Notes: generated by a model from the letters alone, not told the origin. DNA of 51,307 nt from Reyranella sp. (GCF_004297265.1 NZ_SCUT01000060.1:1-51307); one strand, 5' to 3'; positions 15,801-25,130 are shown, counted from the first letter of the stretch. Translations and numbers: made by a program.

Positions 15801-16919
15801 CTACCGTAAGTAGTGGCGCCGCACGGACTTTCCGATGGCGCCGTAAAGGTCGGAAACACCGACCTTCCATTGCACCGCCAGCTCCTCGAGGCCGATCTCG
15901 TCGTTGCCCTGGCGGCCGAGAAAAACCACCTCGTCGCCGATCGCGGCTTCGGGTACGTCGGTCAGGTCGACGCGCAGCAGCTCCGAATGCGTCGGCCCCA
16001 GGAGGCGCACGCGCCGGCCGTGCAGCAGCGCCGTCGCGTTCTCCGGGATCTTGCGCGGATAACCGTCGGACCAGCCATACGGCACGAGGCCGATCTTCAT
16101 GCCCGGCCGGCGCGGCAGGAACGGTGCGGGCATGACGTCGCCGATATCGTCGAGCGACTTCACCATCACGAGATGGCTGCGCAGACCCACCAGGGCGTGG
16201 CGCCAGACCCGCTCGCGCCCGGGGACCGCGGGAAAGCTCTGGCCAATGGCGAGCCGTCCCGGATCGACGGCGTTCAGGTCGGCGTCGGGATGGCTGAGGA
16301 TGATGGCCGAACTCGAGACCATGCGGACGGGAACGTCGATACCGGCGGCTTCGATACGCTTCAGCGCGTCGATGCAGGAATTGACCTGCGCGTCGGTATA
16401 GACGGGATCGACCGGACCATAGGACGCCATCGGATGCCCGTAGGCGCCGGCCAGTTCGAGCGTGTTGCTGTCGGCGATGGCGCGCGCCACCGCGGGCGCG
16501 TGATGGGGCAAGGCACCGGCCCGAAATCCGCCGCCGTCGAGCTTCAGGAACACCTTGAGCGACTTGGCATGCGACGACCAGGCGGCCACGTCCTCGAGCG
16601 TCGAGAGCGTCGGCATGAGATTGTGCGCCTCCAGCGCCGGCGCCGTATCGGGCAGGCAGGTCGGATAGAGCAGGATCGGCAGGCGGACGCCCGCCTGGCG
16701 CGCCGCCATCGCACGATCGAGGTTGCCGAAGGCGGCACCGGCCGCGCCCGCCTGCTCTGCGGTGCGGGCCACCTCGATGTCGCCGCAGCCGCTGGCATCG
16801 CCCTTGACGCAGACGAACACGCCGACCTTGGGGCCGACCATGTCGCCCAGCGTGGCGAGATTGTGCCTGATGGCCGAGAGGTCGATCTCGCACCAGGTGG
16901 GGCGTTGGGCGTGCATCAT
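15801..16919 (-). CDS. Alanine racemase-like PLP (fold III) protein with altered active site
   Basis: This 372-residue protein has the Alr layout: an N-terminal PLP barrel with the Schiff-base Lys39 in CVKGDASGCG and a C-terminal beta domain with GLVPYGWSDGYPR. Compared with the usual VKADAYGHG, the Tyr and His after the lysine are Ser43 and Cys45, and the segment that carries the second catalytic Tyr of Alr has no clear equivalent. It may racemise a non-alanine amino acid or do another PLP reaction. It is the last gene of an amino-acid ABC importer operon, 21 bases after the ATPase, which suggests action on the imported amino acid. Confidence 0.72.
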   Translation of the reverse strand: MMHAQRPTWCEIDLSAIRHNLATLGDMVGPKVGVFVCVKGDASGCGDIEVARTAEQAGAAGAAFGNLDRAMAARQAGVRLPILLYPTCLPDTAPALEAHNLMPTLSTLEDVAAWSSHAKSLKVFLKLDGGGFRAGALPHHAPAVARAIADSNTLELAGAYGHPMASYGPVDPVYTDAQVNSCIDALKRIEAAGIDVPVRMVSSSAIILSHPDADLNAVDPGRLAIGQSFPAVPGRERVWRHALVGLRSHLVMVKSLDDIGDVMPAPFLPRRPGMKIGLVPYGWSDGYPRKIPENATALLHGRRVRLLGPTHSELLRVDLTDVPEAAIGDEVVFLGRQGNDEIGLEELAVQWKVGVSDLYGAIGKSVRRHYLR

Positions 16920-16940
16920 GGGGTTCCTGAAGAGGGCTTT

Positions 16941-17747
16941 CTAAATACGGTGCGCCGCCTGGTAGCGGCCGAGAAAGGAACGCAGGCGGTCGCTCTTGGG
17001 GCTGCCGAACAGGTCGGCGGGCGATGCGAGTTCGACAATCTCGCCCGCCGCCATGAAGGCCACGCGGCTCGAAACCTCGCGGGCGAATTGCATCTCGTGC
17101 GTGACGATCATCATGGTCATGCCGTCGGCGGCGAGCGATTGCACGACGTCCAGAACCTCGCCCACCAGTTCCGGATCGAGCGCCGAGGTGACCTCGTCGA
17201 GCAGGATGAGATGAGGCTCCATCGCCAGCGTGCGCGCGATGGCGACGCGCTGCTGCTGACCACCCGAGAGTGCCGCCGGATATTGCGCCGCCTTTTCGGA
17301 GAGGCCCACGCGCTCGAGCAGCGCCATCGCCTTCTCCCGCGCCTGCCTGAGCGGCAGGCCGCGCACCTTGATCGGCGCCACCGTCAGATTGTCGAGCACA
17401 GTGAGATGCGGAAAGAGATTGTAGCTCTGGAACACCATGCCGACGCGGGCGCGCATCGCGGCGACCTCGCGGTCGGGACGCGCCGTGCGACGGCCGTCGG
17501 CGCCGATGCGGATGCCGACCGTTTCGCCCTCGATGCTGATCGCGCCGCTGTCGTAGGTCTCGAGGAAGTTGACGCAGCGCAGGAGCGTGGTCTTGCCGCA
17601 GCCGCTCGGCCCGATCAGGGTCACGACCTCGCCCTTGCCGACGGTGAGCGACACCTCCTTCAGGACCCGGTTGGCGCCGAACGACTTGCCAACCCGGTCT
17701 ATGACGACGAGAGACTCGGGGAGAAGCTCAGGAAGAGGCTCAGGCAT
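16941..17747 (-). CDS. Polar amino-acid ABC importer ATPase (HisP/GlnQ type)
   Basis: This 268-residue ATPase has Walker A GPSGCGKTTLLR, a VFQSYNLFPH Q-loop, ABC signature LSGGQQQRVAIAR, Walker B LILLDEVTSALDPE and an H-switch TH. It drives uptake by the two permeases encoded just upstream. An insert around GADGRRTARPDREVAAM lengthens the segment before the Q-loop. Its start overlaps the permease stop by 8 bases. Expected location is the cytoplasmic face of the inner membrane. Confidence 0.93.
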   Translation of the reverse strand: MPEPLPELLPESLVVIDRVGKSFGANRVLKEVSLTVGKGEVVTLIGPSGCGKTTLLRCVNFLETYDSGAISIEGETVGIRIGADGRRTARPDREVAAMRARVGMVFQSYNLFPHLTVLDNLTVAPIKVRGLPLRQAREKAMALLERVGLSEKAAQYPAALSGGQQQRVAIARTLAMEPHLILLDEVTSALDPELVGEVLDVVQSLAADGMTMMIVTHEMQFAREVSSRVAFMAAGEIVELASPADLFGSPKSDRLRSFLGRYQAAHRI

Positions 17748-18372
17748 GCGAATGGCGCTCCACGTAGCTCGCCAGCCGCGCCAGCGGAAAGCAGATCAGG
17801 TAGTAGCCGGCGGCGACACCGAGATAGGCAGGCATGAGTTCGCCCGTGCGCTCGCCGATTTCGCGGCCGGTCGAGAAAAGCTCCCATCCGCCGATGGCGC
17901 TGATCAGGGACGTATTCTTCACGACGGAAAGCGAGGTGTTGAGAAACGGCGCCACGCAGAGCCGTCGCGCCTGCGGCAGGATTACGATGCCGAAGTTCTG
18001 CAGGCTCCGGAAGCCGACGCTGCGGCCCGCGTCCCATTGCGTCCGGGGCACCGCCATGAGGGCGCCGCGGAACACTTCGCCCATGTAGGCGGCGAAATAG
18101 AAGCCCATCACCACGATGGCGGCGGCATAAACTGGGAGCGTGACGCCGAGATAAGGCAGGCTGAAATAGCAGCCGATCAGCAGAACCAGCAGCGGAATGC
18201 CGCGCGTGATCAGGGCGTATCCCGCCGCCAGCACACGCAGGGGCGGCCAGGCGTAAAGCCGGGTGAGCGCCAGGCCCATGCCGAGCACCGAGCTCAACAG
18301 GATCACGGCGGCGGCAAGCATCACGGTCACGCTGGCGCCCCAGGCCATGTAGGTGAGAACGGTGAGCTTCAT
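17740..18372 (-). CDS. Polar amino-acid ABC importer permease (HisM/QM type), second subunit
   Basis: This 210-residue inner-membrane protein has about five hydrophobic segments and the EAA loop seen as QWDAGRSVGFRSLQNFGIVI. The N-terminal half matches the HEQRO/HisMQ family (ITRGIPLLVLLIGCYFSLP). It pairs with the permease encoded at 18383-19033 and the ATPase downstream. Intergenic distance to the upstream permease is 10 bases, so the genes are one operon. Confidence 0.9.
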   Translation of the reverse strand: MKLTVLTYMAWGASVTVMLAAAVILLSSVLGMGLALTRLYAWPPLRVLAAGYALITRGIPLLVLLIGCYFSLPYLGVTLPVYAAAIVVMGFYFAAYMGEVFRGALMAVPRTQWDAGRSVGFRSLQNFGIVILPQARRLCVAPFLNTSLSVVKNTSLISAIGGWELFSTGREIGERTGELMPAYLGVAAGYYLICFPLARLASYVERHSHA

Positions 18373-18382
18373 GGGGGCGGCT

Positions 18383-19033
18383 TCAGGTACGGACCGGGAA
18401 GCGCCAGGCCAGCAGCTTCATCCCGCCCAACAGGACGGCCGCCATCGCCAGATAGAGCGCCGCCATCATGAAGAAGGTCTCGTAGGGCGCGGCGCTGCGA
18501 TCGAGCAGCAGCTTGCCGGCCTGCGTCAGCTCGGTCACCGAAATGGTCGAAGCGATGGAGCTGTCCTTCAAGATCACAACGGCCTGGTTGCCGAGCACCG
18601 GCAGGACGCGGCGCAGCGCCTGCGGCAGCACGATGTCGAACAGCGCCCGGCGCGGCATCATGCCGAGCGACAGGGCAGCCTCGGTCTGGGTGCGCTTCAC
18701 CGACTCGATGCCCGCACGGTAGATCTCCCCGGCATAGGCGCTGTTCTGCAGGACCAGCGCGATCACGCCGCAGGCGAATGCTTCCGGGAAAAGTCCGATC
18801 TCGGGCAGGCCGAAATACAGGATGAAGATCTGGACGAGGACCGGCGTGTTTCGCATCACGTCGATGTAGGCGATCGTCACGCCACGCATCGCCGCGAACC
18901 GGCTGCGTCGGCCGGCGACCACGATGAGGCCGCCAATCGCCGCGCCGACCAACGCGAGGGCCGTCAGCGCCACGGTGATCTCCAGTCCTTCCAGCAGGAC
19001 CGGAAGAATGCGCAGGAGGAAAGCGGTGTCCAT
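18383..19033 (-). CDS. Polar amino-acid ABC importer permease, first subunit
   Basis: This 216-residue membrane protein of the HisMQ family has the hallmark DVMRNTPVLVQIFILYFGLP and an EAA-type loop TQTEAALSLGMMPRRALFDIV. It forms the transmembrane channel with the second permease. It is the first gene after the binding protein (38-base gap). The substrate is probably an amino acid, inferred from family and from the racemase-like last gene. Confidence 0.9.
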   Translation of the reverse strand: MDTAFLLRILPVLLEGLEITVALTALALVGAAIGGLIVVAGRRSRFAAMRGVTIAYIDVMRNTPVLVQIFILYFGLPEIGLFPEAFACGVIALVLQNSAYAGEIYRAGIESVKRTQTEAALSLGMMPRRALFDIVLPQALRRVLPVLGNQAVVILKDSSIASTISVTELTQAGKLLLDRSAAPYETFFMMAALYLAMAAVLLGGMKLLAWRFPVRT

Positions 19034-19071
19034 TGAACGCGTGTGCGCGATCGGTCAGCGGGTCGGCGGAA

Positions 19072-19944
19072 TCACTTCGCCGAGTAGAAGCGGGCCGGCG
19101 GCGGCTCGGCACCGAACCACTTGCGATAGAGCGCCTGGTATTCGTCGTAGCGCGAGCCATGCGTGTATTCGCCGACGATCGTGTCGAGACAGAGCCAGAG
19201 CTGGAAGTCTCCGGGCTTCATGAACAGTGCATTGCCGTTCAGGCTGCCGAGCTGGCCGGGCAGCTTGACCCAGGCCCCGTTGGAACGGGCGACCTGGAAT
19301 TCGGCCGCGGCCGAATCGGCCTGCACGGCGCCCACGCGCCGGCTCTTCAGTGCCTGGAAGGCCGCGCTATCGGTATCGAAGTACATCGCCTTGGCCTTGG
19401 GCGCATAGCGCTTGGCGCGATCGATCATCGCAGCGGTGTTGGTGGCGCCGAACACGACGTCCGCGCTGTCGAGCTCCTCGATCTTCTTGATGGGCGAATC
19501 CTTCGGCACGACGACGAACGTGGTCGAATCCATGTAGGGCCGTGTGAAGGCCAGCCGCACCGCGCGATCGGGATAGATGGTGGCCGATGCGATGCCGAAG
19601 TCGACGCGTCCGGAAAGCACCGCCGGGAAACGCCCGGCCGCGTTCACGACGACGAACTCGATCTTGTCGGGGCTGCCCAGGATCGACTTGGCGAGCAGGC
19701 GGGCGAATTCGATCTCGAAGCCGGTATGGGTGCCGCTCTCGTCGATGAAACCGGTGGGCATCGTGCTGTTGCTCACCGCCACGATCAGCTTGTCGCGCTT
19801 CAGGATGGCGTCGAGGCGCGATTCCTCGGCCTGGGCGGCGCCCAGCCCGGCGACCAGGGCCACGAAACCCAGAACAAGCGACAAGCAAAGCGAAGCGCGA
19901 TGCTCGAAGCGCACCCAGCTTAGCAGCGAGCGGCAAACTTCCAT
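19072..19944 (-). CDS. Periplasmic amino-acid-binding protein (SBP family 3)
   Basis: This 290-residue protein has a signal peptide (about residues 16-40, cleavage near AAQAEES) and a bacterial family-3 solute-binding fold. Seen: LIVAVSNSTMPTGFIDESG, the conserved GFEIEFARLLAK, and DFGIASATIYPDR. GGGGGAG precedes the ATG at 19944. It delivers substrate to the permease pair. It is divergent from the LysR gene, the likely regulator of the operon. Confidence 0.9.
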   Translation of the reverse strand: MEVCRSLLSWVRFEHRASLCLSLVLGFVALVAGLGAAQAEESRLDAILKRDKLIVAVSNSTMPTGFIDESGTHTGFEIEFARLLAKSILGSPDKIEFVVVNAAGRFPAVLSGRVDFGIASATIYPDRAVRLAFTRPYMDSTTFVVVPKDSPIKKIEELDSADVVFGATNTAAMIDRAKRYAPKAKAMYFDTDSAAFQALKSRRVGAVQADSAAAEFQVARSNGAWVKLPGQLGSLNGNALFMKPGDFQLWLCLDTIVGEYTHGSRYDEYQALYRKWFGAEPPPARFYSAK

Positions 19945-19987
19945 AATTCACTCCCCCAACGCAGAGAATAGCCCCTGAAAGAGAGTT

Positions 19988-19997
19988 CAACATGTTG
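19988..19997. promoter_or_regulatory. Short palindrome in the SBP/LysR divergent region
   Basis: CAACATGTTG is a perfect 10-base palindrome in the 130-base region between the amino-acid importer operon and the LysR gene. It could be part of a regulator site, but its length alone makes chance occurrence possible. Confidence 0.25.
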
Positions 19998-20074
19998 CGG
20001 CGTGACGGCAAAGCGCGTTAATCCCATGCTGAGCATCGCCACTTGCGATACTGGCCACATTTCAGGGATCGCCG

Positions 20075-20965
20075 ATGCTGCGGGAGTTCCAGACCTTCCT
20101 CGCGGTGTGCCGCTGGGGCACGTTCACCGCCGCCGCCCGACATCTCGGCATGACGCAGTCGGCGGTCAGCGATCACGTCCAGCGGCTCGAAGACTTCACC
20201 GGCGTACAACTCTTCCACCGCACCGGCCGATCGGCGACGCTGAACGCTGCGGGCGAGGCGCTGCGGCCACTTGCCGAGGAAGCGTTGCAGATCACCGATC
20301 GCATGCGAACGGGCCATGGCGCGGGCCAGCTCCGCGGCAGCCTGCGGGTGGGCACGATCACCTCGGTCCACAACAGTCTGATGGCCCGCGCGCTCGTCGC
20401 CTTTCGGCGGGCCCACCCCGCGGTCACGATCCGGCTCATTCGCCGCGAGGGCCCGATGGCGGGCGATGTCGAGCGCGAGGAGTTCGACCTGGCCGCCTCC
20501 GTCCTGCCCAACCTGCCGTTGCTGCGCACGATCCGCTGGATCCCGCTATTCCGCAAACCGTTCGTGCTGATTGCACCCGCTGCGACACGTGCCGGCGACT
20601 GGCGCGAGGCAATGGCGATGCACACCTTCATGGGCTACGACCTGTCGTGGAGTGCGGGCGTACAGATCGACGACTTCCTGTCGCGCATGGGCGTGTCCCT
20701 TCGCGACGCGATCTGGGTCGACTATCTCGACACGATGATCACCCTGGTTGCGAGCGGCGTGGGCGTCGCCATCATCCCGCGAACGGCACTGGGGGAGTTC
20801 GCCGGGCTGGTGCGCGAATTCGAGTTCGGTGCCGATACGTTCTATCGGGAAGTCGGCCTCCTGCGCCGCGCCCGGCCGCCCAACGGCGGCGCAATCGCCG
20901 ACGCCTTCATCGAGACGCTGCGCGACGAGGTACAGCGCGAGGCGTTCGCCGAACCTCTGCGCTGA
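20075..20965 (+). CDS. LysR-family transcriptional regulator of the adjacent importer operon
   Basis: This 296-residue regulator has an N-terminal winged HTH (GTFTAAARHLGMTQSAVSDH), a linker helix, and a LysR substrate-binding domain with GSLRVGTITSVHNSLMA at its start. VASGVGVAIIPRTAL is the conserved late-domain motif. Divergence from the SBP gene (130 bases) suggests control of the amino-acid importer/racemase operon. The inducer is probably the transported compound (inference). Confidence 0.9.
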   Translation: MLREFQTFLAVCRWGTFTAAARHLGMTQSAVSDHVQRLEDFTGVQLFHRTGRSATLNAAGEALRPLAEEALQITDRMRTGHGAGQLRGSLRVGTITSVHNSLMARALVAFRRAHPAVTIRLIRREGPMAGDVEREEFDLAASVLPNLPLLRTIRWIPLFRKPFVLIAPAATRAGDWREAMAMHTFMGYDLSWSAGVQIDDFLSRMGVSLRDAIWVDYLDTMITLVASGVGVAIIPRTALGEFAGLVREFEFGADTFYREVGLLRRARPPNGGAIADAFIETLRDEVQREAFAEPLR

Positions 20966-20990
20966 CCGGCGGAGGCGGACTTGTTTTCGC

Positions 20991-21785
20991 CTACCCCAGC
21001 ATGACGTCGAGGAACATCATCACCACCAGGCCGATCATCAGCCCGACCGTCCCATGGTTCTCGAAACCGCGGCGGTGGGTTTCAGGAATGATCTCGTCGC
21101 TGATGACGAAGATCATCGCCCCGCCCGCATAGGCGAGCCCCCAGGGCAGCAGCGACTGGGCGATGGTGACGGCGCCGGCGCCCAGCAGGCCGCCGATCGG
21201 CTCGACCAGGCCGGTGAGCAGCGCAACGAAGAAGGCCTGCCCCCTGCTGTAATTCAAGGTCAGCAGGGCAACGGCGACGGCCAACCCCTCCGGCATGTTC
21301 TGCAAGCCGATGCCGATGGCGAGCGCCGCGGCCTTCCCGAGATCGTCGCCGCCGAAGCCCACGCCGACCGCCAGCCCCTCGGGGAAGTTGTGCAGGGTGA
21401 TGGCGATCACGAACAGCCAGATCCGCCGGAAGCGCGGCGCGTCGGGCCCCTGCCGGCCCATGACAAAATGTTCGTGTGGCAGGTAGCGGTGGACCAGCCA
21501 GAGACTGGCGGCACCGAACAGAATTCCGGCGATCACAAGCGTGACAGCGCCCAGCTTGGTCGCCCCCTGCTGCTGCGCAACGTCGATGCCGGGAATGATG
21601 AGTGAGAAGAACGAGGCCGCCAGCATCACCCCAGCGGCAAAGCCCAGCATGACGTCCTGTGCCTGCGCGGAGAGCTTTCGGATGAACAGGATCGGCAGTG
21701 CGCCGAGAGCGGTCGCGAGGCCCGCGCACAGGCTGGCGAGGGCGCCGGCCAGGATCGGCGACGACGAAGCGAAAGCAGACAGCAT
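20991..21785 (-). CDS. ZIP-family divalent metal transporter
   Basis: This 264-residue membrane protein has about eight hydrophobic segments. The two ZIP metal-binding motifs are seen: H132-N-x-x-E136 in LHNFPEGLAVG and Q162-N-x-x-E166 in LQNMPEGLAV. It resembles ZupT/GufA proteins that import zinc and other divalent ions. The ATG at 21785 has GGGGGAG upstream. A decayed copy of its 3' end is at 15714-15770. Confidence 0.9.
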   Translation of the reverse strand: MLSAFASSSPILAGALASLCAGLATALGALPILFIRKLSAQAQDVMLGFAAGVMLAASFFSLIIPGIDVAQQQGATKLGAVTLVIAGILFGAASLWLVHRYLPHEHFVMGRQGPDAPRFRRIWLFVIAITLHNFPEGLAVGVGFGGDDLGKAAALAIGIGLQNMPEGLAVAVALLTLNYSRGQAFFVALLTGLVEPIGGLLGAGAVTIAQSLLPWGLAYAGGAMIFVISDEIIPETHRRGFENHGTVGLMIGLVVMMFLDVMLG

Positions 21786-21874
21786 CGGGACTCCCCCTAC
21801 CAGAACGAAATCCGGTCTGGCGAGAAAGCGCGACCTCGCGCCGAAGCGCAACCTGGCCTTGAGTATAAGCAGGA

Positions 21875-23044
21875 TCAGCGCCGGTTGCGGCGCAGATCCT
21901 CCTCGTCCTTCCACATCATGAACTGCGGGCCGAGATCTGAGATCTTCGTGGCGCCGATCTGCGCCATGCTGATGTCGACCTCGCGCCGGAAGATGCCGAG
22001 CGCGGTCTTGGCGCCCTCGACGCCGCCGGCCGTCACGCCATAGAGGGTCGGCCGGCCGACGAACACGAACTTGGCGCCCAGGCACAGCGCGATGATGGCA
22101 TCGAGGCCGCGGCGGACGCCGCCGTCGAACATCACCGTCATCTTGTCGCCGACGGCGTCGCGGATCGCCGGCAGCACCTCGAGCGGCGACGGCGCGAGAT
22201 CGAGCTGGCGAGCGCCGTGATTGGAGACCATGACGCCGTCCACGCCCAGCGAGTGGGCGCGGATCGCGTCGTCGGGATGCATGATCCCCTTCAGGACAAA
22301 GTTGCCCTTCCACAGTTCGCGGAAACGCTCGACGTGCTTCCAGGTCATCGGCGCGCGGTTCTGGTAGGCGACCATGTCGGCTACCTTGTCAGCTGTTGCG
22401 TCGGGACCGGCATACTTGGCCCAGTTGTCGAAATAGGGCGTGCCGTGGCGGAACCACTGCATCATCCAGGCCGGGTGCAGCAGCGCCTCGAACTTGGTCT
22501 TCCAGGTGAGCTTGAGCGGGCGCGACCAGCCGTTGCGCGTGTTGCGCTCGCGGTTGGAGCCCTCAGGCACGTCGACCGTGAAGACCAGCGTCCGCAGGCC
22601 GGCATCGGCCGAGCGCTTGATCATGTCCTCCGAGACGGCCTGGTCCTTGGCGGAATAGAGCTGGTACCAGCCATGGTCGGGCGCCAGCCTGCCGAGATCC
22701 TCGATCGAGCCGGTGCTGGAACCGGACATGATGAACGGCACGTTGGCGTCGCGCGCCGCCTCGGCCAGCATCAGGTCGGCGCCATGCCGGAACAGGCCCG
22801 CAAGGCCGGTCGGCGCAATGCCGATGGGGCTCGAATAGGTGCGGCCGAACAGGGTAGTGGATTGGTCGCGCACCGAGACGTCGACGAGGTAGCGCGGCAC
22901 GATGCGCGCCTTGCGGAAGGCCTGCTCGTTGGTGACGAGGCCCACCTCGTCGTCGGTCCCGCCCTCGATGAAGTCGTAGGCGATCTTTGGCAGCCGCTTC
23001 TTCGCGAGCTTGCGCAGATCATCGATGTTCACCACGCCGTCCAT
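21875..23044 (-). CDS. FMN-dependent alpha-hydroxy-acid oxidase/dehydrogenase
   Basis: This 389-residue FMN enzyme is of the lactate/glycolate/mandelate oxidoreductase family. Seen: Y23 in KIAYDFIEGGTDDE, catalytic H276 and R279 in VSNHGARQLD, K252 in VLKGIM, and the FMN phosphate motif FDGGVRRGLD. It oxidises a 2-hydroxy acid to a 2-keto acid. The insert between TVDVPEGSNRERN and the KGI strand is long, as in membrane-associated L-lactate or mandelate dehydrogenases; the substrate is unproven. GAGGAG lies 7 bases before the ATG. Confidence 0.92.
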   Translation of the reverse strand: MDGVVNIDDLRKLAKKRLPKIAYDFIEGGTDDEVGLVTNEQAFRKARIVPRYLVDVSVRDQSTTLFGRTYSSPIGIAPTGLAGLFRHGADLMLAEAARDANVPFIMSGSSTGSIEDLGRLAPDHGWYQLYSAKDQAVSEDMIKRSADAGLRTLVFTVDVPEGSNRERNTRNGWSRPLKLTWKTKFEALLHPAWMMQWFRHGTPYFDNWAKYAGPDATADKVADMVAYQNRAPMTWKHVERFRELWKGNFVLKGIMHPDDAIRAHSLGVDGVMVSNHGARQLDLAPSPLEVLPAIRDAVGDKMTVMFDGGVRRGLDAIIALCLGAKFVFVGRPTLYGVTAGGVEGAKTALGIFRREVDISMAQIGATKISDLGPQFMMWKDEEDLRRNRR

Positions 23045-23203
23045 CGTCTCACTCCTCGATCCGTCGGCAGCCGCTGTTCATTGGCAACAGTTTGACCCGC
23101 TTTCGCGACTCCGGCCAGAGCCGCGTTCCGCCCCGCGTCCAGCGACCGGCCGTCCCGCTGGCATGCCGCTTGCTGCTCGCCGGGAAAACGGACGAGGCGT
23201 CGG

Positions 23204-24208
23204 ATGACAAGCTTTGCCTTCCCCATCATCGATCTCGGCCCATGGTTCGACGGCGGCCCGTCCGGCCGCCAGGCCGTCGCCAACCGGGTTCGTATCGCCT
23301 GCGAGTCCATCGGCTTCTTCGCCATCGTCGGACACCGGGTACCCGACGGAGCGATCGATGCGATGCGATCGACATCGCGGGATTTCTTCGACCTGCCGAC
23401 GCCCCGTAAGATGGAGGTGGCGCGCCCCCGGCCCGAGCAGAACCGTGCCTATCATGCCGAGGGGACCGAGACCCTGGCGCGCCTGGCCGGCAACGACACC
23501 CCACCCGACTATAAGGAGGTGTTCGCGATCGGACCGCTCGACGTCCCTGGGGACGATCCCTGGTACCACGCCGCGCCCGGCGCCTACCCGAACTACGCGC
23601 CCAACCTGTGGCCATCGGACCTTCCCACCTTCGAGCCCGCCTGGCGGACCTACTGGTCGGCGATGGAGGGCCTGCAAGACACGATCAGCCGGATCTTCGC
23701 CCTGTCGCTCGGCCTGCCGGAGGACTGGTTCGGGGGTGCCCTCGCGCGCCATTGCAGCATGCTGCGGGCGCTCAATTATCCCGCCCAGCGCCAGCTTCCC
23801 CGCCCGGGACAGCTCCGCGCAGGCGAGCATACCGACCTCGGCATGATGACCATCCTCAAGAACGAGGCCGCCGATGGCGGGCTCGAAGTGCGCGACCTCG
23901 ACGGCAGGTGGCACGAGGCGCCGCCGGTCGAGGATGGGTTCATCGTCAACATCGGCGACCTCCTGATGCGCTGGTCGAACGACCGCTTCCGATCGACCCT
24001 GCATCGCGTGGCCAACCCCCGCTCGGGCGGCGGAGCCCGGCGCCTGTCCATCGCCTATTTCGTGGCGCCGGCCTACGATGCGCTGATCGAATGCCTGCCG
24101 GGCTGCGCCACGCCGGACCGCCCGGCGAAATACCCTTCGGTGACCGTCGCGGCCTATCGCAACGCCCGCTTCGCCCGCACGGCGGCGCCCATCGTCACCG
24201 CCGCCTGA
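23204..24208 (+). CDS. Isopenicillin N synthase-like 2OG-Fe(II) oxygenase
   Basis: This 334-residue oxygenase has a DIOX_N-type N-terminus (FPIIDLGPWFDG) and the double-stranded beta-helix core. H209-x-D211 (AGEHTDLG) and H267 (STLHRV) bind iron, and R280-x-S282 (ARRLSIAY) binds 2-oxoglutarate. It is similar in layout to plant-type hydroxylases and ethylene-forming enzymes; the substrate is unknown. GAGG precedes the ATG. It lies upstream of a second oxygenase and an acyltransferase on the same strand. Confidence 0.9.
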   Translation: MTSFAFPIIDLGPWFDGGPSGRQAVANRVRIACESIGFFAIVGHRVPDGAIDAMRSTSRDFFDLPTPRKMEVARPRPEQNRAYHAEGTETLARLAGNDTPPDYKEVFAIGPLDVPGDDPWYHAAPGAYPNYAPNLWPSDLPTFEPAWRTYWSAMEGLQDTISRIFALSLGLPEDWFGGALARHCSMLRALNYPAQRQLPRPGQLRAGEHTDLGMMTILKNEAADGGLEVRDLDGRWHEAPPVEDGFIVNIGDLLMRWSNDRFRSTLHRVANPRSGGGARRLSIAYFVAPAYDALIECLPGCATPDRPAKYPSVTVAAYRNARFARTAAPIVTAA

Positions 24209-24288
24209 GACGCACAAAAAGCCCTACTCGGTACCTGACCCTTGCGTTAGCGTCGGCACAACGCCGAAGAGCAGAAAAGGGAGGTGTC

Positions 24289-25086
24289 ATGGAGTTGACG
24301 GACCAGCAGATCGAGCAATTCGATCGCGACGGCTTCCTCGTGTTCCCCGACCTGTTCGATCGCAACGAAGTGGCGGTCCTCCGGCGCGAGGTCGCCCGGC
24401 TCTCCGGCATCGAGAGTGAAGAGGTCGTCCGCGAGCATACCGGCGGCGTCCGCACCATCTTCCGCGTCCACGAGGACGACGGCGCGACCCGTTCGAAGCC
24501 CTTCCACGCGCTGGTCCGAACCCCGCGCCTGTTGCGGCCGGTGCAGCAGGTCTTGAAGGACGATGGCGTCTACGTCTATCACACCAAGATCAACACCAAG
24601 CCGGCCATCGAAGGCACGGTCTGGCAGTGGCATCAGGATTACGGCTCGTGGATGCGTGACGGCTGCCGCCGGCCCGACATGGCGACCTTCAACCTGATGA
24701 TGACCGACACGACGGAGATGGGCGGCGCGCTCTACCTCATCCCAGGCAGCCACAGGATCGGCCGCATCGAGCCGGTCTACGACGAATCGACCTCCTACAA
24801 GTTCTGGGCGATGCCCAAGCAGCGCATGATCGAGATCCTGAAGAGCTCACCCGAGCCCGTCGCCGTCACCGGCCGGGCCGGAACCTGCGTGCTGTTCCAT
24901 TGCAACGTGCTGCACGCCTCGGGCCACAATCTCTCGGCCGACGACCGCTGGCACATCTACGTCTCCTGCAACACGGTCGCGAACAAGCCGCAGCTCGGCG
25001 ACAATCCCCGGCCGGACTGGGTCGTGTCGCGCAACTGGCATCCCCTTCCCCTCGAAACCGACGACGGTGTACTGAAGGTCGCGTGA
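24289..25086 (+). CDS. Phytanoyl-CoA dioxygenase (PhyH) family oxygenase, EctD-like
   Basis: This 265-residue Fe(II)/2-oxoglutarate oxygenase begins LTDQQIEQFDRDGFLVFPDLF, the typical PhyH start. Iron ligands H115 and D117 are in WHQDYGSW, and H209 is in FHCNVLHASGHN. The WHQD and CNVLHAS motifs are like those of ectoine hydroxylase, but no ectoine genes are nearby, so another substrate is likely. AAAGGGAGG precedes the ATG at 24289; the same frame is open upstream across the previous gene but is not coding there. Confidence 0.9.
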   Translation: MELTDQQIEQFDRDGFLVFPDLFDRNEVAVLRREVARLSGIESEEVVREHTGGVRTIFRVHEDDGATRSKPFHALVRTPRLLRPVQQVLKDDGVYVYHTKINTKPAIEGTVWQWHQDYGSWMRDGCRRPDMATFNLMMTDTTEMGGALYLIPGSHRIGRIEPVYDESTSYKFWAMPKQRMIEILKSSPEPVAVTGRAGTCVLFHCNVLHASGHNLSADDRWHIYVSCNTVANKPQLGDNPRPDWVVSRNWHPLPLETDDGVLKVA

Positions 25087-25130
25087 GACCCAAGCTGCAG
25101 CAAGGTTCCGGCGAGCCGGAAAGCCATTAG

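Noticed and set aside
15813..17837. Plus-strand open frame opposite the racemase-like and ATPase genes
   Set aside because: Shadow of the minus-strand operon; no motif or ribosome site.
23074..23090. CTGTT/AACAG repeat upstream of the FMN oxidase gene
   Set aside because: Five-base arms with a 7-base gap are likely by chance.
23608..24288. Upstream part of the PhyH frame as an N-terminal extension
   Set aside because: It is the shifted frame of the preceding oxygenase; the strong ribosome site and typical PhyH start are at 24289.
24209..24288. Possible terminator between the two oxygenases
   Set aside because: No stem with a U-run could be found.
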